A DNA stretch of 64,000 nucleotides from Holophagales bacterium (GTDB lineage: Bacteria > Acidobacteriota > Thermoanaerobaculia > Multivoradales > Multivoraceae). Made by a program: the position numbers and the translations under genes. This document shows positions 1 through 8,870 of the stretch, piece after piece (position 1 is the stretch's first letter; every line of letters begins with the position of its first letter). The stretch covers positions 1,139,037 to 1,203,036 of the forward strand of contig VXVC01000004.1 of the NCBI GenBank assembly GCA_009836625.1. Direction: 5' to 3'. Below the pieces are notes generated by a model. The model was not told the DNA's origin and ran no database searches. It was given only the letters and a program-made list of their open reading frames with translations.

Positions 1-337
1 TGTCGACTCCACGGGACACGAGCCACCGGTACTGGTTCGGGAGATCGACGCCGCCCCAGCCGAAGTGCCAAATGCCGCTTACCTGGCTGCCATCCGGCGC
101 CTCTTCCACCTCGTTCAGGAGGATGAAGGACCGCTCGGTGAACAGGGCGTCCGCCACGCCGCGGAACTCGATGGGCAACGCACCGAACGTGTCGCGGTAG
201 AAGGCGACCGATCGGCCGATGTCGGTGACGTTGAGGTGGACGTGGTGGAAGCGCGCCCGCTCGACCGCGGTCGCCGGTTCCTGGGCCGCGAGCGGCGCCG
301 CCATGAACACGGCCGCCGCCACGGTGAAGCCGCGCAC
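1..337 (-). CDS. Secreted VOC-family (glyoxalase-like) protein, 3' end outside window
   Basis: The minus-strand frame runs off the left edge; about 112 residues are visible. I place the start at a GTG (335-337) because it opens a clean signal peptide: a basic start, a hydrophobic Ala/Val/Phe run, then a cleavage-like LAAQ. A TTG further upstream overlaps the stop of the preceding gene and is the alternative. After the signal come the VOC features FHHVHLNVTDIGRSVAFY and later WHFGWGGVDL, the beta-alpha-beta-beta-beta pattern with metal-ligand-type His residues. VOC proteins include dioxygenases, glyoxalases and resistance proteins, so the substrate cannot be named. It follows another VOC gene after 41 bases and is probably cotranscribed with it. 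Confidence 0.8.
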   Translation of the reverse strand, partial: MRGFTVAAAVFMAAPLAAQEPATAVERARFHHVHLNVTDIGRSVAFYRDTFGALPIEFRGVADALFTERSFILLNEVEEAPDGSQVSGIWHFGWGGVDLPNQYRWLVSRGVD

Positions 338-378
338 CGGTCCCGTGAACCGCAGCCAAGTCAGGCCAGGCCCCTGAC

Positions 379-1218
379 TCAAGGAACCCCCCCGGCGAGA
401 ATCTCCACCAGCTCGATCTTCGTGCCGTCGGGGCCCTCGACGTAGGCGATCCGGTGCCCGGCGTCCAGCACCAGCGGCTCGACGACGAACTTCACGCCGT
501 CGCCACGCAACCGTTCGAGCCAGGAGTCGTACTCCGTGGTGTGCCACCCGATGTGATCGACCACCGTACCGTCGGTGCCGGTCCGTTCGCCCGGCACCTG
601 ATTGACGATCAGCCAGGTCTCGTCGCCTCCGTTGTCGTAGAGGATCGAGTGCAGTGGCGCAAGCCCCTTGAAGGCCACGACTTCGCCGCCGAACTGCTTC
701 GCGTACCAGGCCGCCGTCGAGACGGCGTCGTTCGAGAACACGTGAACGTGGTGGAGGCCGGGGGCGCCGCCGTGGTCCATGTCGTCGATTACTTCGATTC
801 GCGTTCCCCACGGGTCTTCGCAGAAACCGAAGGTGAATCCGGCCGCCTCCACGTGTCGCGCGGCGCCGACGACCTTGCCGCCCGCCGCCTCGCATGCTTC
901 CAGGGTCGCCGCCACGTCCGCGACCGAGAAACCGATGTGATCGAGCGACGTGCCGCCGCTGCCGCTCGTCGGCTCGCCTTCCCGGACCTTCAGGATGTCG
1001 TTGCCGTAGAAGACGGAGTCGAAGGGGCCGCTCTTGCCAAGCCTGCCGCCGAAGAGCTCGTTGTACCACTTCGCGGCCGCCATCGTGTCCGGAGCGACCA
1101 GGTGAACGTGGTCGAACTCTTCAGCGACCACAGCCGGCGCAGCGCTGAAAGCGAGGCCCAGAACCGCCAGCGAGACGATGAAACCGGGAGCAGTGACTCT
1201 TGGAGAATCGGGGCGCAT
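379..1218 (-). CDS. Secreted protein with two VOC (glyoxalase/dioxygenase fold) domains
   Basis: This 279-residue protein begins with a signal peptide (hydrophobic segment at about residues 13-31, ending AVVA before EEFDH). Two VOC modules follow: the first at about residues 34-145 (starts FDHVHLVAPDTMAAAKWY, ends GTRIEVID) and the second at about 155-275 (starts LHHVHVFSNDAVSTAAWY, ends GTKIELVE). His and Glu at module ends are typical VOC metal ligands. Extradiol dioxygenases and two-module glyoxalases have this layout, but export to the periplasm is uncommon for either. The ATG at 1216-1218 was chosen because the signal peptide starts there. It is divergent from the RND adaptor gene, with a 71-base gap, and heads a two-gene VOC unit. 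Substrate unknown. Confidence 0.85.
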   Translation of the reverse strand: MRPDSPRVTAPGFIVSLAVLGLAFSAAPAVVAEEFDHVHLVAPDTMAAAKWYNELFGGRLGKSGPFDSVFYGNDILKVREGEPTSGSGGTSLDHIGFSVADVAATLEACEAAGGKVVGAARHVEAAGFTFGFCEDPWGTRIEVIDDMDHGGAPGLHHVHVFSNDAVSTAAWYAKQFGGEVVAFKGLAPLHSILYDNGGDETWLIVNQVPGERTGTDGTVVDHIGWHTTEYDSWLERLRGDGVKFVVEPLVLDAGHRIAYVEGPDGTKIELVEILAGGVP

Positions 1219-1289
1219 GTGAGTCCGACGCTTGTATGATTCCTGGAGCGGCAACCGGCAGCGTACCAGTCCGACAGGGTACAACTGCC

Positions 1290-2477
1290 ATGAACACCAC
1301 GAACGGAAAGGCCGGCGCGACGCTCGCAGCGTGCGCGCTGTTCCTGTTGTGTCTGGCGAGTTTCGGCTGCAACGGCGTCGGCGCCAAGCGTGCCGCCGGC
1401 CAGACGGAGGCGTCCGCCGCCGTTTCGGCGTTCCGCAGCGAAACCGCACCGACCACTCGCGTGCGGTACGGCCAGGTAGACGCCCTGGTGACGGCCTCCG
1501 GCTCCGTCGTCGCGCCGCGCCTGACCGAACTCGGCCCCGAAGTCCCGGGGCGACTGTCGGCCGTCTACTTCAACGTGGGCGACCAGGTCGCGGAGGGCGA
1601 CATCGTCCTGCAACTCGACCCCGTTCCCTTCCGGATCGATCTGCAACGGGCGCGCGCCGGTCTGGCCCTGGCTCAGGCCGAGGCCGCACAGGCGCTCCAG
1701 GAACTCGAGCGGGTCGAGCGGCTGGCCGAGCAGGAAGTGGCCCCACCCCAGGAGCTCGACCGGCAACGGACCCAGCTCGCGGTCGCCAAGGCCCGAGTCG
1801 AGCAGGAACTCGCCGCCGTGAGAAGCGCCGAGCAGGACCTGACCCGGACCGGGGTGATCAGCCCGTACGACGCCCACGTGGTCGAACGTCAGCTTCACGA
1901 GGGAGCGATCGTCGGTCCGGGTTCGGTCGTCGTGACGATTCAGGAACTGAGCGGCTTCGCGGCGGAACTCGACGTGCCAGCCGCGGCGGCGGCGCCGGTC
2001 CAGGTGGGCGACCCGGCAGTCCTGATCGTCGAGGGCGCGGCGGAACCCCTTCCCTCCACGATCGCGGCGGTGAACGCCCGAATCGATCCGGAGACGCGGA
2101 CCTACCGCGTGCGAGCCCCGGTGCCCGGGGAGACACCGGAGGCCAAGGCGGGCGCCTTCGTCCGCGCCGAGATCCGGCCGCGGACCCGCGACGGCGCGGT
2201 GATCGTCGAACGCAGCGCGGTTCTCAACCGCGACGGACGCACCTACGTGTTCAGCGCCGTGGACGGCCGAGCCGAGCAGATCGAGGTTTCCGTCGGCGCC
2301 ACCGGTCAGCGATGGGTCGAAATCAGGAGTGGCGCCGAGGCCGGCGACGCCCTGATCATCGGACCGGTCATCGATCGACTGGCCCACGGAGCACCGATCG
2401 AGGTCACCGAACCACCGCCGCTCGAAGCGGGCCGCGAGACCGCCACGTCCGCCGCGGTGTCCGAGACGTCGCCGTAG
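1290..2477 (+). CDS. RND efflux periplasmic adaptor (membrane fusion protein, HlyD/AcrA family)
   Basis: This 395-residue adaptor would link an inner-membrane RND pump to an outer-membrane channel. The N-terminus is a hydrophobic leader ending SFGC, a weak lipobox, so it may be a lipoprotein. Next is a biotinyl-lipoyl-like half (VPGRLSAVYFNVGDQVAEGDIVLQL is the typical region; core GDQVAEGD). A long Ala/Glu/Gln-rich alpha-helical hairpin follows at about residues 115-185, then the second lipoyl half (TGVISPYDAHV), a beta-barrel and a membrane-proximal domain. The ATG at 1290 is preferred over upstream starts because it opens the leader. The RND pump gene follows after 19 bases. No TolC-like channel gene lies in the window. 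Confidence 0.92.
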   Translation: MNTTNGKAGATLAACALFLLCLASFGCNGVGAKRAAGQTEASAAVSAFRSETAPTTRVRYGQVDALVTASGSVVAPRLTELGPEVPGRLSAVYFNVGDQVAEGDIVLQLDPVPFRIDLQRARAGLALAQAEAAQALQELERVERLAEQEVAPPQELDRQRTQLAVAKARVEQELAAVRSAEQDLTRTGVISPYDAHVVERQLHEGAIVGPGSVVVTIQELSGFAAELDVPAAAAAPVQVGDPAVLIVEGAAEPLPSTIAAVNARIDPETRTYRVRAPVPGETPEAKAGAFVRAEIRPRTRDGAVIVERSAVLNRDGRTYVFSAVDGRAEQIEVSVGATGQRWVEIRSGAEAGDALIIGPVIDRLAHGAPIEVTEPPPLEAGRETATSAAVSETSP

Positions 2478-2496
2478 GGACGGCGCTGCCGACATC

Positions 2497-5400
2497 ATGC
2501 TGAACCTGCCGCTCACGTCGATCCGGCGGCCGGTCTTCGCCCTGATGCTGAACGTGGGGCTCGTCGCTCTCGGCCTGGTGTCCCTGAACCGGCTGAACGT
2601 CGATCTGAACCCGGATGTCGAGTTCCCCTTCGTCACAGTCACTACCGTGCTCGAAGGGGCTTCTCCAGAGACGGTCGAGACCGAGGTCACCGACGTCCTC
2701 GAAGAGCAGATCAACACGATCGAGGGGATTCGCGACCTCAGTTCCGTCTCGTCCGAGGGCATCTCCCAGATCTTCGTCGAGTTCGAGACGGACTACGACG
2801 TCGACGTGAAGGCGCAGCACGTACGGGAGAAGATCGCCCCGGTTCGCGCCGACCTGCCGCTCGACGTCCAGGACCCGGTCGTCACCCAGCTCGATCCGGA
2901 CGCGACCCCGATCCTCTCCGTCATGCTCGGCGGGCCGGTCTCCGTCCGCGAACTTTCCGAACTCGCGGAAACCACCGTCAAGGACCGGCTCGAGAGACTG
3001 CCGGGCGTCGGCAACATCGAGATCATCGGCTCCCGCCGGCGGGAGGTCCGGATCTGGCTCGACCCGGTTCGACTGGCCGGCTACGGCCTGTCGATCGACG
3101 ACGTGCGCTCGACGCTCCTGCTGGAGAACGCCGAAACCGCCGGCGGCCGGGTCGAGGGGCGTGAACGGGAATGGACCGTCACCACGTCCGGCAAGGTCAA
3201 GCGGGTCGAGGACTTCGGCGCGCTGATCGCCGCCGAGCGCGGCGGCCGGCTGGTCTACCTGCGGGACGTGGCGAAGATCGAGGACGGCCTGGCCGAGGAG
3301 CGCTCGATCGCGCGCTTCAACGGCCAGCGCGGCGTCTCGCTCGAGGTGCGCAGACGAAGCGGAGCGAACACGGTCGTCGTCGCCGAAGCAGTACGCGCCG
3401 AGGTCGAGGCGCTGGGGCAGGACCTGCCGCCGGGCATGGAGGTGCTGATCACGCGCGATATGGCGGTGTTCATCGAGGACTCCATCTACTCGGTGTTCTC
3501 CAACATGATCTGGGGCGGCGCCCTGGTGGTGCTGGTCGTGCTGCTGTTCCTCCGCAACCCGCGTTCCACTCTCATTTCGGCGCTTGCCATTCCCTCCTCC
3601 GTCATCGCTTCGTTCACGTTCTTCTATCTGGCCGGGTTCACCCTGAACGTGATGACGCTGATGGCGCTGTCTCTTTCGATCGGCGTCGTGATCGACGATG
3701 CGATCGTCGTGCTGGAGGTCATCTATCGGCGAATCGAGCGGGGCCAGGAGCGCCGCGAGGCGGCCGAAGAGGGCGCCAGCCAGGTCATGCTGGCAGTCGT
3801 CTCGACCACGCTCGCCCTGTGTGCCGTGTTCGTGCCGATCGCCTTTCTGAGCGGCACGGTCGGCCAGTTCTTCTACGAGTTCGGGATGGTGATGACGATC
3901 GCGGTCTGCGTCTCCAGCCTGTTCGCGCTGACGCTGACACCGATGCTCGGCAGCCGGGTGCTCAAGGCGACTCAGGGACGCGATCCGGTGAGCCGCACCC
4001 TGGGCCGTGGCCTCGACGGTCTCGACCACTTCTACAAGATCGTCCTGCGGCGGGCGCTCGGGCACAGGGCGCTGACGCTCGCCGTCGCCGTGGTTGCGAT
4101 GGTCGGCGGCGTGCTCGTCGCCTTCACGCTTCCCTTCGACTTGTTCGGCACCGAAGACCGGAGCGAGTTCAACGTCAACCTGAAGATGCCGGTCGGAACT
4201 CCGCTGGCCGTCACGTCCCAGACCGCGCGGCGCACGGAGGAGCTGATCGCAGGGGACCCGGATGTGCTCAACCGCTTCGCCACGATCGGCGGCGGCAGTC
4301 GCCAGGAGCCTCATCGAGCCTCGATCTACGTCCAGTTGACGAACAAACGGGACCGCGAACTCAGCCAGGCGGCGATCATGGACCGCGTCCGCGACCGGCT
4401 GCTCGAGGAAGTCCCCGACGCGGAGGAGATCGTCGTGTCGCCGATCAGTTGGATCGCCGGCAGCGAGGACCAGACCGGAACGCGCGCCGTCTCCTACAGC
4501 CTCCGTGGCCCGCGCATCGCCGACCTGGAGCTGTACTCCGAGCGGCTGGTTGCGCAGATGCGAGCCGATCCTCTCTTCGTCGACGTCGGCACGTCCTGGG
4601 AGACCGGCAAGCCCGAGATCGAGATCGACGTCGACCGCGACCGCGCCGCCGACCTCGGGGTGCCGGCCACGGTCATCGGGCGCACGATCCGCACCCTGCT
4701 CGCCGGTGAGGAGCTGGGCGCCTTCGAGGAGGACGGCGAACGCTACGACGTCCGCGTTCAGGTGCTGCCGGAGTACCGGGACGAACCCGGGAAGCTCGAT
4801 CTGATCCAGATCCGCACGGCTTCGGGGCAACTGACGCCCATCACGAACGTCGCCAACATCCACCTCGGCGAGGGCGCGGTCCAGATCAGGCGCCAGAACC
4901 GTTCACGCGAGATCACGATCGCCACGAACGGCGCGGAGGGCGTCGCCCAATCCGAACTCGCGGCCCGCATCGAGGAGTACAGCCGCCAGATCGGTCTCGC
5001 TCCGCCGAACACCTTGGTGCCCAGCGGCACGACGGTGATCATGCAGGAGACGGGCCTGTCCCTGCTGTTCGCGTTCGTGCTCGCCGTGGTCGCCATCTAC
5101 ATGGTCCTGGCGTCGCTCTTCAACTCGCTCGTCCATCCGGTCACCATCATGATGTCGGCGCCGCTTTCCTTCATCGGCGCGTTCCTGGCGCTCAAGCTCT
5201 CAGGCCAACCGCTCGACATGATGAGCGGCATCGGCCTGCTGGTGCTGATGGGCCTGGTGATGAAGAACGGCATCCTCCTGATCGACTACATCAATCGACT
5301 CCGTCAGGACGGACAAGGCCGCAGGGACGCGATTCTCGAAGCAGGTCCGGCCCGACTACGGCCCGTGCTGATGACCGCCTTCTCCCTGATCTTCGGCCTG

Positions 5401-5643
5401 CTGCCGGTCGCGTTCTCCCAGGCCGCCGGTTCCGAGGGTCGCGCCGCGATCGCGGTGCTGATCATGGGCGGCATGGCGACCTCGACGCTGCTGACGCTGC
5501 TGGTCGTCCCCGTCGTCTACGACCTGGTGGACCGGTCGGTCGAGAAGGTCACGGCCTGGAGCCGCGCCGCTAGAGCCGCCGTCAGGGCGCCACGGCCCGC
5601 ACTGGCACGCCGCGCAGCGCCACGGAGCGACAGGCCGCAATGA
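2497..5643 (+). CDS. RND-family multidrug/hydrophobe efflux pump (HAE-1/AcrB type)
   Basis: At 1048 residues this matches the usual length of AcrB-type proton-driven exporters. It has an N-terminal transmembrane helix after the SIRRPVF entry motif, a large periplasmic porter loop, a helix bundle, a second loop and a second bundle. The proton-relay residues are present: the Asp pair at about D400-D401 in SIGVVIDDAIVVLE and the Lys at about K923 in LMGLVMKNGILL. This supports an active HAE-type drug or hydrophobe pump over a metal-exporting CusA type. It forms an operon with the adaptor at 1290-2477. Its last 62 bases overlap the convergent hydrolase gene, so the Ala/Arg-rich C-terminal tail is encoded opposite the end of that gene. 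Confidence 0.95.
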   Translation: MLNLPLTSIRRPVFALMLNVGLVALGLVSLNRLNVDLNPDVEFPFVTVTTVLEGASPETVETEVTDVLEEQINTIEGIRDLSSVSSEGISQIFVEFETDYDVDVKAQHVREKIAPVRADLPLDVQDPVVTQLDPDATPILSVMLGGPVSVRELSELAETTVKDRLERLPGVGNIEIIGSRRREVRIWLDPVRLAGYGLSIDDVRSTLLLENAETAGGRVEGREREWTVTTSGKVKRVEDFGALIAAERGGRLVYLRDVAKIEDGLAEERSIARFNGQRGVSLEVRRRSGANTVVVAEAVRAEVEALGQDLPPGMEVLITRDMAVFIEDSIYSVFSNMIWGGALVVLVVLLFLRNPRSTLISALAIPSSVIASFTFFYLAGFTLNVMTLMALSLSIGVVIDDAIVVLEVIYRRIERGQERREAAEEGASQVMLAVVSTTLALCAVFVPIAFLSGTVGQFFYEFGMVMTIAVCVSSLFALTLTPMLGSRVLKATQGRDPVSRTLGRGLDGLDHFYKIVLRRALGHRALTLAVAVVAMVGGVLVAFTLPFDLFGTEDRSEFNVNLKMPVGTPLAVTSQTARRTEELIAGDPDVLNRFATIGGGSRQEPHRASIYVQLTNKRDRELSQAAIMDRVRDRLLEEVPDAEEIVVSPISWIAGSEDQTGTRAVSYSLRGPRIADLELYSERLVAQMRADPLFVDVGTSWETGKPEIEIDVDRDRAADLGVPATVIGRTIRTLLAGEELGAFEEDGERYDVRVQVLPEYRDEPGKLDLIQIRTASGQLTPITNVANIHLGEGAVQIRRQNRSREITIATNGAEGVAQSELAARIEEYSRQIGLAPPNTLVPSGTTVIMQETGLSLLFAFVLAVVAIYMVLASLFNSLVHPVTIMMSAPLSFIGAFLALKLSGQPLDMMSGIGLLVLMGLVMKNGILLIDYINRLRQDGQGRRDAILEAGPARLRPVLMTAFSLIFGLLPVAFSQAAGSEGRAAIAVLIMGGMATSTLLTLLVVPVVYDLVDRSVEKVTAWSRAARAAVRAPRPALARRAAPRSDRPQ

Positions 5644-6436
5644 GGGCTGGCACGAACAGGCGCGGCTTCGCTACGCAGGCGTAGTGATCGGCATCGACCC
5701 GGTGCACCTCCGCGCCCGGAATCGCCTCCGCCATCGCCGCCTGGTACTGGGCCGGGATGTGCTCGTCCCGCAACGTGAGCACGACCCCGACCGGCACGTC
5801 GATGTCGCCCAGCCAGTCGCTGGAGTCGAAGCGCGCGAGCGCGGCGGCAGCCTCGATCACCGAAGCCGGCTCCGTGGGAGCGAGCTGCTCCTTCAAAGCC
5901 AGACGCCGGCCGGGATCCTGGACGTTCTCGAGCATCCGCTCACCCATGCTGTCCCACATCGACTGGGGCGCCACGCGAGCCGCGAGCGACAGCAGCGGTC
6001 CAAGCGTCGAAGCGGCCCGCTTGGCACGCGGTCCGCCGAAACGCGAACTGGTCGCGCAGAGTACGAGACCGGCCGTGCGATCCCGGTGGCGCCGCCAGAA
6101 CAACTGCGCCACCGCGCCGCCCATCGAGTAGCCGACCGGGATCACCCGCTCCACGCCCAGCCCGTCGGCAAGTGCCGCCGCGTCGTCCGCGCAGTCCTCC
6201 AGCTTGAAGGCGCCGATCCGCCGGATCCCGCGGCCGTGGCCCCGGTGATCGAGCGCGACGACCCGGAAGCCGCGCGCCAGCGCGGCGAAGCTCGTCGACC
6301 AGTTCAGGGGCGCGGTAGCCGCCAGGCCATGAAGCAGTAGCAACGTGGGCGCGCCGGGCGGCCCGGCGATGTCGTAGGCCCAGGTCGCGCCCCGGCCCAA
6401 CAGGTCGATCCGACGGCCCGCCGGCGAGGAGTCCAC
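5582..6436 (-). CDS. Alpha/beta-hydrolase fold enzyme
   Basis: This is a 284-residue cytoplasmic hydrolase with the canonical features. LLLLHGLAA forms the oxyanion-hole region. The nucleophile elbow is GYSMGGA with Ser as nucleophile. The catalytic His probably lies in VDADHYACV near the C-terminus, with an acid in the VLTLRDEH region. No substrate-specific signature is visible; esterases, lactonases and C-C hydrolases of the 3-oxoadipate enol-lactonase type share this look. The GTG at 6434-6436 is chosen because it lies 10 bases after the stop of the upstream SIS-domain gene and directly before the conserved region; no ATG fits. The 3' end overlaps the RND pump gene on the other strand by 62 bases. 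Confidence 0.85.
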   Translation of the reverse strand: MDSSPAGRRIDLLGRGATWAYDIAGPPGAPTLLLLHGLAATAPLNWSTSFAALARGFRVVALDHRGHGRGIRRIGAFKLEDCADDAAALADGLGVERVIPVGYSMGGAVAQLFWRRHRDRTAGLVLCATSSRFGGPRAKRAASTLGPLLSLAARVAPQSMWDSMGERMLENVQDPGRRLALKEQLAPTEPASVIEAAAALARFDSSDWLGDIDVPVGVVLTLRDEHIPAQYQAAMAEAIPGAEVHRVDADHYACVAKPRLFVPALIAACRSVALRGVPVRAVAP

Positions 6437-6446
6437 GGCGCCGTCC

Positions 6447-7052
6447 TCAGGCGTAGCGGCCGGTCTGCTGGGTGCGGGCGTAGACGTCGTCCACGACCCA
6501 GTGGAACAGGCACACGTGGACGCTCTCCACCATGCCCATGTCGTCCAGATCGACGTGAACACCGTCCTGCTGGAGTTCCTTCAGCCGGCCCCCGTCGAAC
6601 CCGGTAAGCCCGAACGTGCGGAGGTCGTGGCGATTCGCCCAGTCCATGGCGGCCAACACGTTCGGGCTGTTCCCCGAGCCGCTGAACGCCATCAAGGCGT
6701 CGCCTGGGACGGCAGCGTTCATCAACTGCTGGACGAAGACCTGCTCGTAGTCCAGGTCGTTCGCGACCGCGGTGATCCAGGGCACGTTGTCCGTCAGGCT
6801 GACCACCCGCAGCCGGCGGTGCGACTCGTCCCGCAGGCGGTCCGTCGCGACGGTGCCCTTGCCCAGGTCGACGCTCAGGTGGCTCGCCGCCGCGGCGGAG
6901 CCGCCGTTGCCGACCAGGAACAGTGTGCCGCCCCGGCTCCACACGTCGAAGACGAAGTCCGCCCAGCGCTCCAGCGCCGCGGCGTCGATCCTCGCCAATT
7001 CCGTCCGTAGACGATCGAGATAGGCCGAGGCGTCAAGCGTCGTGCCGAGCAT
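6447..7052 (-). CDS. SIS-domain phosphosugar isomerase-like protein (GmhA/DiaA type)
   Basis: This 201-residue single-SIS protein matches the GmhA/DiaA group in length and motifs: LFLVGNGGSAAAASHLSVDL near the N-terminus, then FSGSGNSPNVLAAMDWA, the phosphate-binding Ser loop. GmhA converts sedoheptulose 7-phosphate into D-glycero-D-manno-heptose 7-phosphate for LPS heptose; DiaA-like paralogues bind DnaA. The C-terminus carries a VESVHVCLFHWVVDDV segment with acidic and His residues where GmhA has metal and catalytic residues, so an isomerase is plausible. No other heptose gene is nearby. The ATG start is supported by TACGAT six bases upstream (7059-7064), a leaderless-type arrangement. It is followed by the alpha/beta hydrolase. 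Confidence 0.82.
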   Translation of the reverse strand: MLGTTLDASAYLDRLRTELARIDAAALERWADFVFDVWSRGGTLFLVGNGGSAAAASHLSVDLGKGTVATDRLRDESHRRLRVVSLTDNVPWITAVANDLDYEQVFVQQLMNAAVPGDALMAFSGSGNSPNVLAAMDWANRHDLRTFGLTGFDGGRLKELQQDGVHVDLDDMGMVESVHVCLFHWVVDDVYARTQQTGRYA

Positions 7053-7114
7053 GACGGCATCGTAGCTCAGGCCAGATCCGCCCAGGTCGCTGCGGGCCGG
7101 ACGCCCGCCTGACC

Positions 7115-7774
7115 TCAGTACGGCTCGCGCGTCACGCGGTCCGCCGGCACCTGGCAGACGCGGCGCATCCGGTGGTCGCCGGCCTGGGGATGGGTCCAGC
7201 GCAGCTCGCCGCCCTCCATCCACCGTTCGACCCGGATCCAGGGGATGCCGTAGCCGTCCATTTCGAGGACGCCGTCCCGATAGCGCGTGCGATTGCGGAT
7301 CCGCGTGCAACTCGGGTTCACATCGTTGGCGCCATTCCGCAGAGTGCCGTCGGCGCGCATGTCGTGAATCAGTCCGACCGTGGTTACGACAACCCGGTCG
7401 CCGCACTGCTCGACCCGCTCGAGGTGACCGCTGTCATCGTCCAGCCACAGACCGCGCAGATCGGGCGCACCCTCGGTCAGCGGCTCCGTGCAGGCGGCCA
7501 GCACCGGCAGCGGCCACTCCGTCCAGCCTTCGCACCCCGGGGTGTAGGCGACCGGTATCTCGTCCGCGGTCAGGCCCGAGCCGTCGAGGACCGGCAGGTC
7601 GCAGTGGTCGACTTCCCCGCCGCCGCCGGTGAGCAGCCTTGCCTCGGTCGTGTCCGCCGGGCGGGGCCAGTGCGACAGATAGCCGCGAACACCCGCGACT
7701 GCCGCCACCGTCATCGCCACGACCGGGAGGGCTATGCCCAGGACGCGCCGCACACGCCGCCGATCAACCGCCAT
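7115..7774 (-). CDS. Conserved-looking secreted/anchored protein with six cysteines, function unknown
   Basis: I do not recognise this 219-residue protein. It has a short Arg-rich start, one hydrophobic segment at about residues 11-30 (signal anchor or uncleaved signal) and a periplasmic body. The body contains six cysteines spread over about 160 residues (contexts DHCDL, PGCEG, AACTE, EQCGD, PSCTR, RVCQV), suggesting up to three disulfides. A stretch around VVVTTVGLIHDMRADGT resembles a beta-rich lipocalin-like or META-like pattern, but I would not assign it. It lies seven bases upstream of, and on the same strand as, the haloalkane dehalogenase stop, so the pair are neighbours in one direction: dehalogenase first, then this gene. 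Confidence 0.72.
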   Translation of the reverse strand: MAVDRRRVRRVLGIALPVVAMTVAAVAGVRGYLSHWPRPADTTEARLLTGGGGEVDHCDLPVLDGSGLTADEIPVAYTPGCEGWTEWPLPVLAACTEPLTEGAPDLRGLWLDDDSGHLERVEQCGDRVVVTTVGLIHDMRADGTLRNGANDVNPSCTRIRNRTRYRDGVLEMDGYGIPWIRVERWMEGGELRWTHPQAGDHRMRRVCQVPADRVTREPY

Positions 7775-7781
7775 CACAGCT

Positions 7782-8807
7782 CTAGTCGCCGACCGGCGTC
7801 GAATCGATGAAGTCGGCGACGACCGTAGCCAGTTCCACGCCCCGGCCCTCCTGGAGGAAGTGGCCACCACCCTCGATCGTCCGGTGCGGTTGGCCCTTCG
7901 CGCCCGGAACACGTTCCTCGAACGGCACCCGCGCAGCGCCCGTCACCGGGTCGTTATCCGAGAAGGCGCAGAGGAAGGGCCTGGTCCACTCCGAGAACAC
8001 CTTCCAGGCTTCGACCTGGGCCGGCACGGCCGGGTTGTTCGGCAGCATCGGCACCCGGCTGGGCATGGCGCGGATCCCCGCCTTGTACGACGGGTCGGGG
8101 AAGGGCGCGTCGTAGGCCGCGATCTCTTCGTGCGAGAGCGTCACCCCGTCGACGCTGCCCGCGAGGAGCATCCCGACCGGAATGTCCTCGGTCTCCCAGG
8201 TCCACTTCTGCCAGTACGCGAACTTCATCGCCGGATCGGCGCCCATCTGCGAGATCTGCTGCTGCATTTCCATGATGGTCGGCGTCGGCGCCTCGCTCCG
8301 GAACTTCTCGATCTTCCGGACCGTTTCCTCCGACACGTTCATCGGCAGGGGCAGGCCCGTGTTCGCGGCAACCACGCGGTCGAAGCGCGCGGGATCGTCC
8401 GCCACCAGCCGCAGCCCGATCAATCCTCCCCAGTCCTGGCCGACCAGGGTCGCATGGACGACGCCGTTGCTGCGCAGCCAGGCGCCGAGCCAGTCGACCT
8501 GACGCTGGTAGGTGTAGTCCTCGCGTTCGGTCGGCTTGTCGGACCTGCCGTAGCCGACGAGGTCGGGCGCCATCACCCGCATCCCCCGCTCCACGAGCAC
8601 CGGGATCATCCGGCGGTAGAGGAAGCTCCAGGTCGGCTGGCCGTGCATGAGAAGAACAAGCGGACCGTCGACCGGGCCCGCCTCCACGTGGTGGATCCGG
8701 ATGCCCTCACCCTCGCCGTCGCCCCTGGGGACGACGGTGTAGTGGGGCTCGTAGTCGAAGTCGGGCAGGTTGGCGAAGCGCTCGTCGGGCGTGCGAAGGA
8801 CTCTCAT
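7782..8807 (-). CDS. Haloalkane dehalogenase-family alpha/beta hydrolase
   Basis: This 341-residue protein matches haloalkane dehalogenases of the DhlA-like subfamily (HLD-I), which hydrolyse carbon-halogen bonds to alcohols. Visible features are MHGQPTWSFLYRRMIP (oxyanion region; Gln where DhlA has a Glu), the nucleophile elbow VGQDWGG with Asp as nucleophile and the halide-binding Trp next to it, an acid in FSDNDPVTG, and the catalytic His in EGGGHFLQE. Asp rather than Ser as nucleophile separates this from ordinary esterases, though epoxide hydrolases share it; the HGQPTW and QDWGG context favours dehalogenase. TATCCT sits eight bases before the ATG (8816-8821), suggesting a near-leaderless transcript. 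Divergent from the carboxylase gene by 63 bases. Confidence 0.85.
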   Translation of the reverse strand: MRVLRTPDERFANLPDFDYEPHYTVVPRGDGEGEGIRIHHVEAGPVDGPLVLLMHGQPTWSFLYRRMIPVLVERGMRVMAPDLVGYGRSDKPTEREDYTYQRQVDWLGAWLRSNGVVHATLVGQDWGGLIGLRLVADDPARFDRVVAANTGLPLPMNVSEETVRKIEKFRSEAPTPTIMEMQQQISQMGADPAMKFAYWQKWTWETEDIPVGMLLAGSVDGVTLSHEEIAAYDAPFPDPSYKAGIRAMPSRVPMLPNNPAVPAQVEAWKVFSEWTRPFLCAFSDNDPVTGAARVPFEERVPGAKGQPHRTIEGGGHFLQEGRGVELATVVADFIDSTPVGD

Positions 8808-8870
8808 GGGGGCGTAGGATAGCGGCCCTTCCGAACCGCCTTCCGGGTCGAAGATGTTCGTGTGGTTTCG

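Noticed and set aside
1235..1240. TATGAT as a promoter for the RND operon
   Set aside because: No -35 box at the right distance and the start codon is 50 bases further; the TACAAC just before ATG 1290 is too close. Left unassigned.
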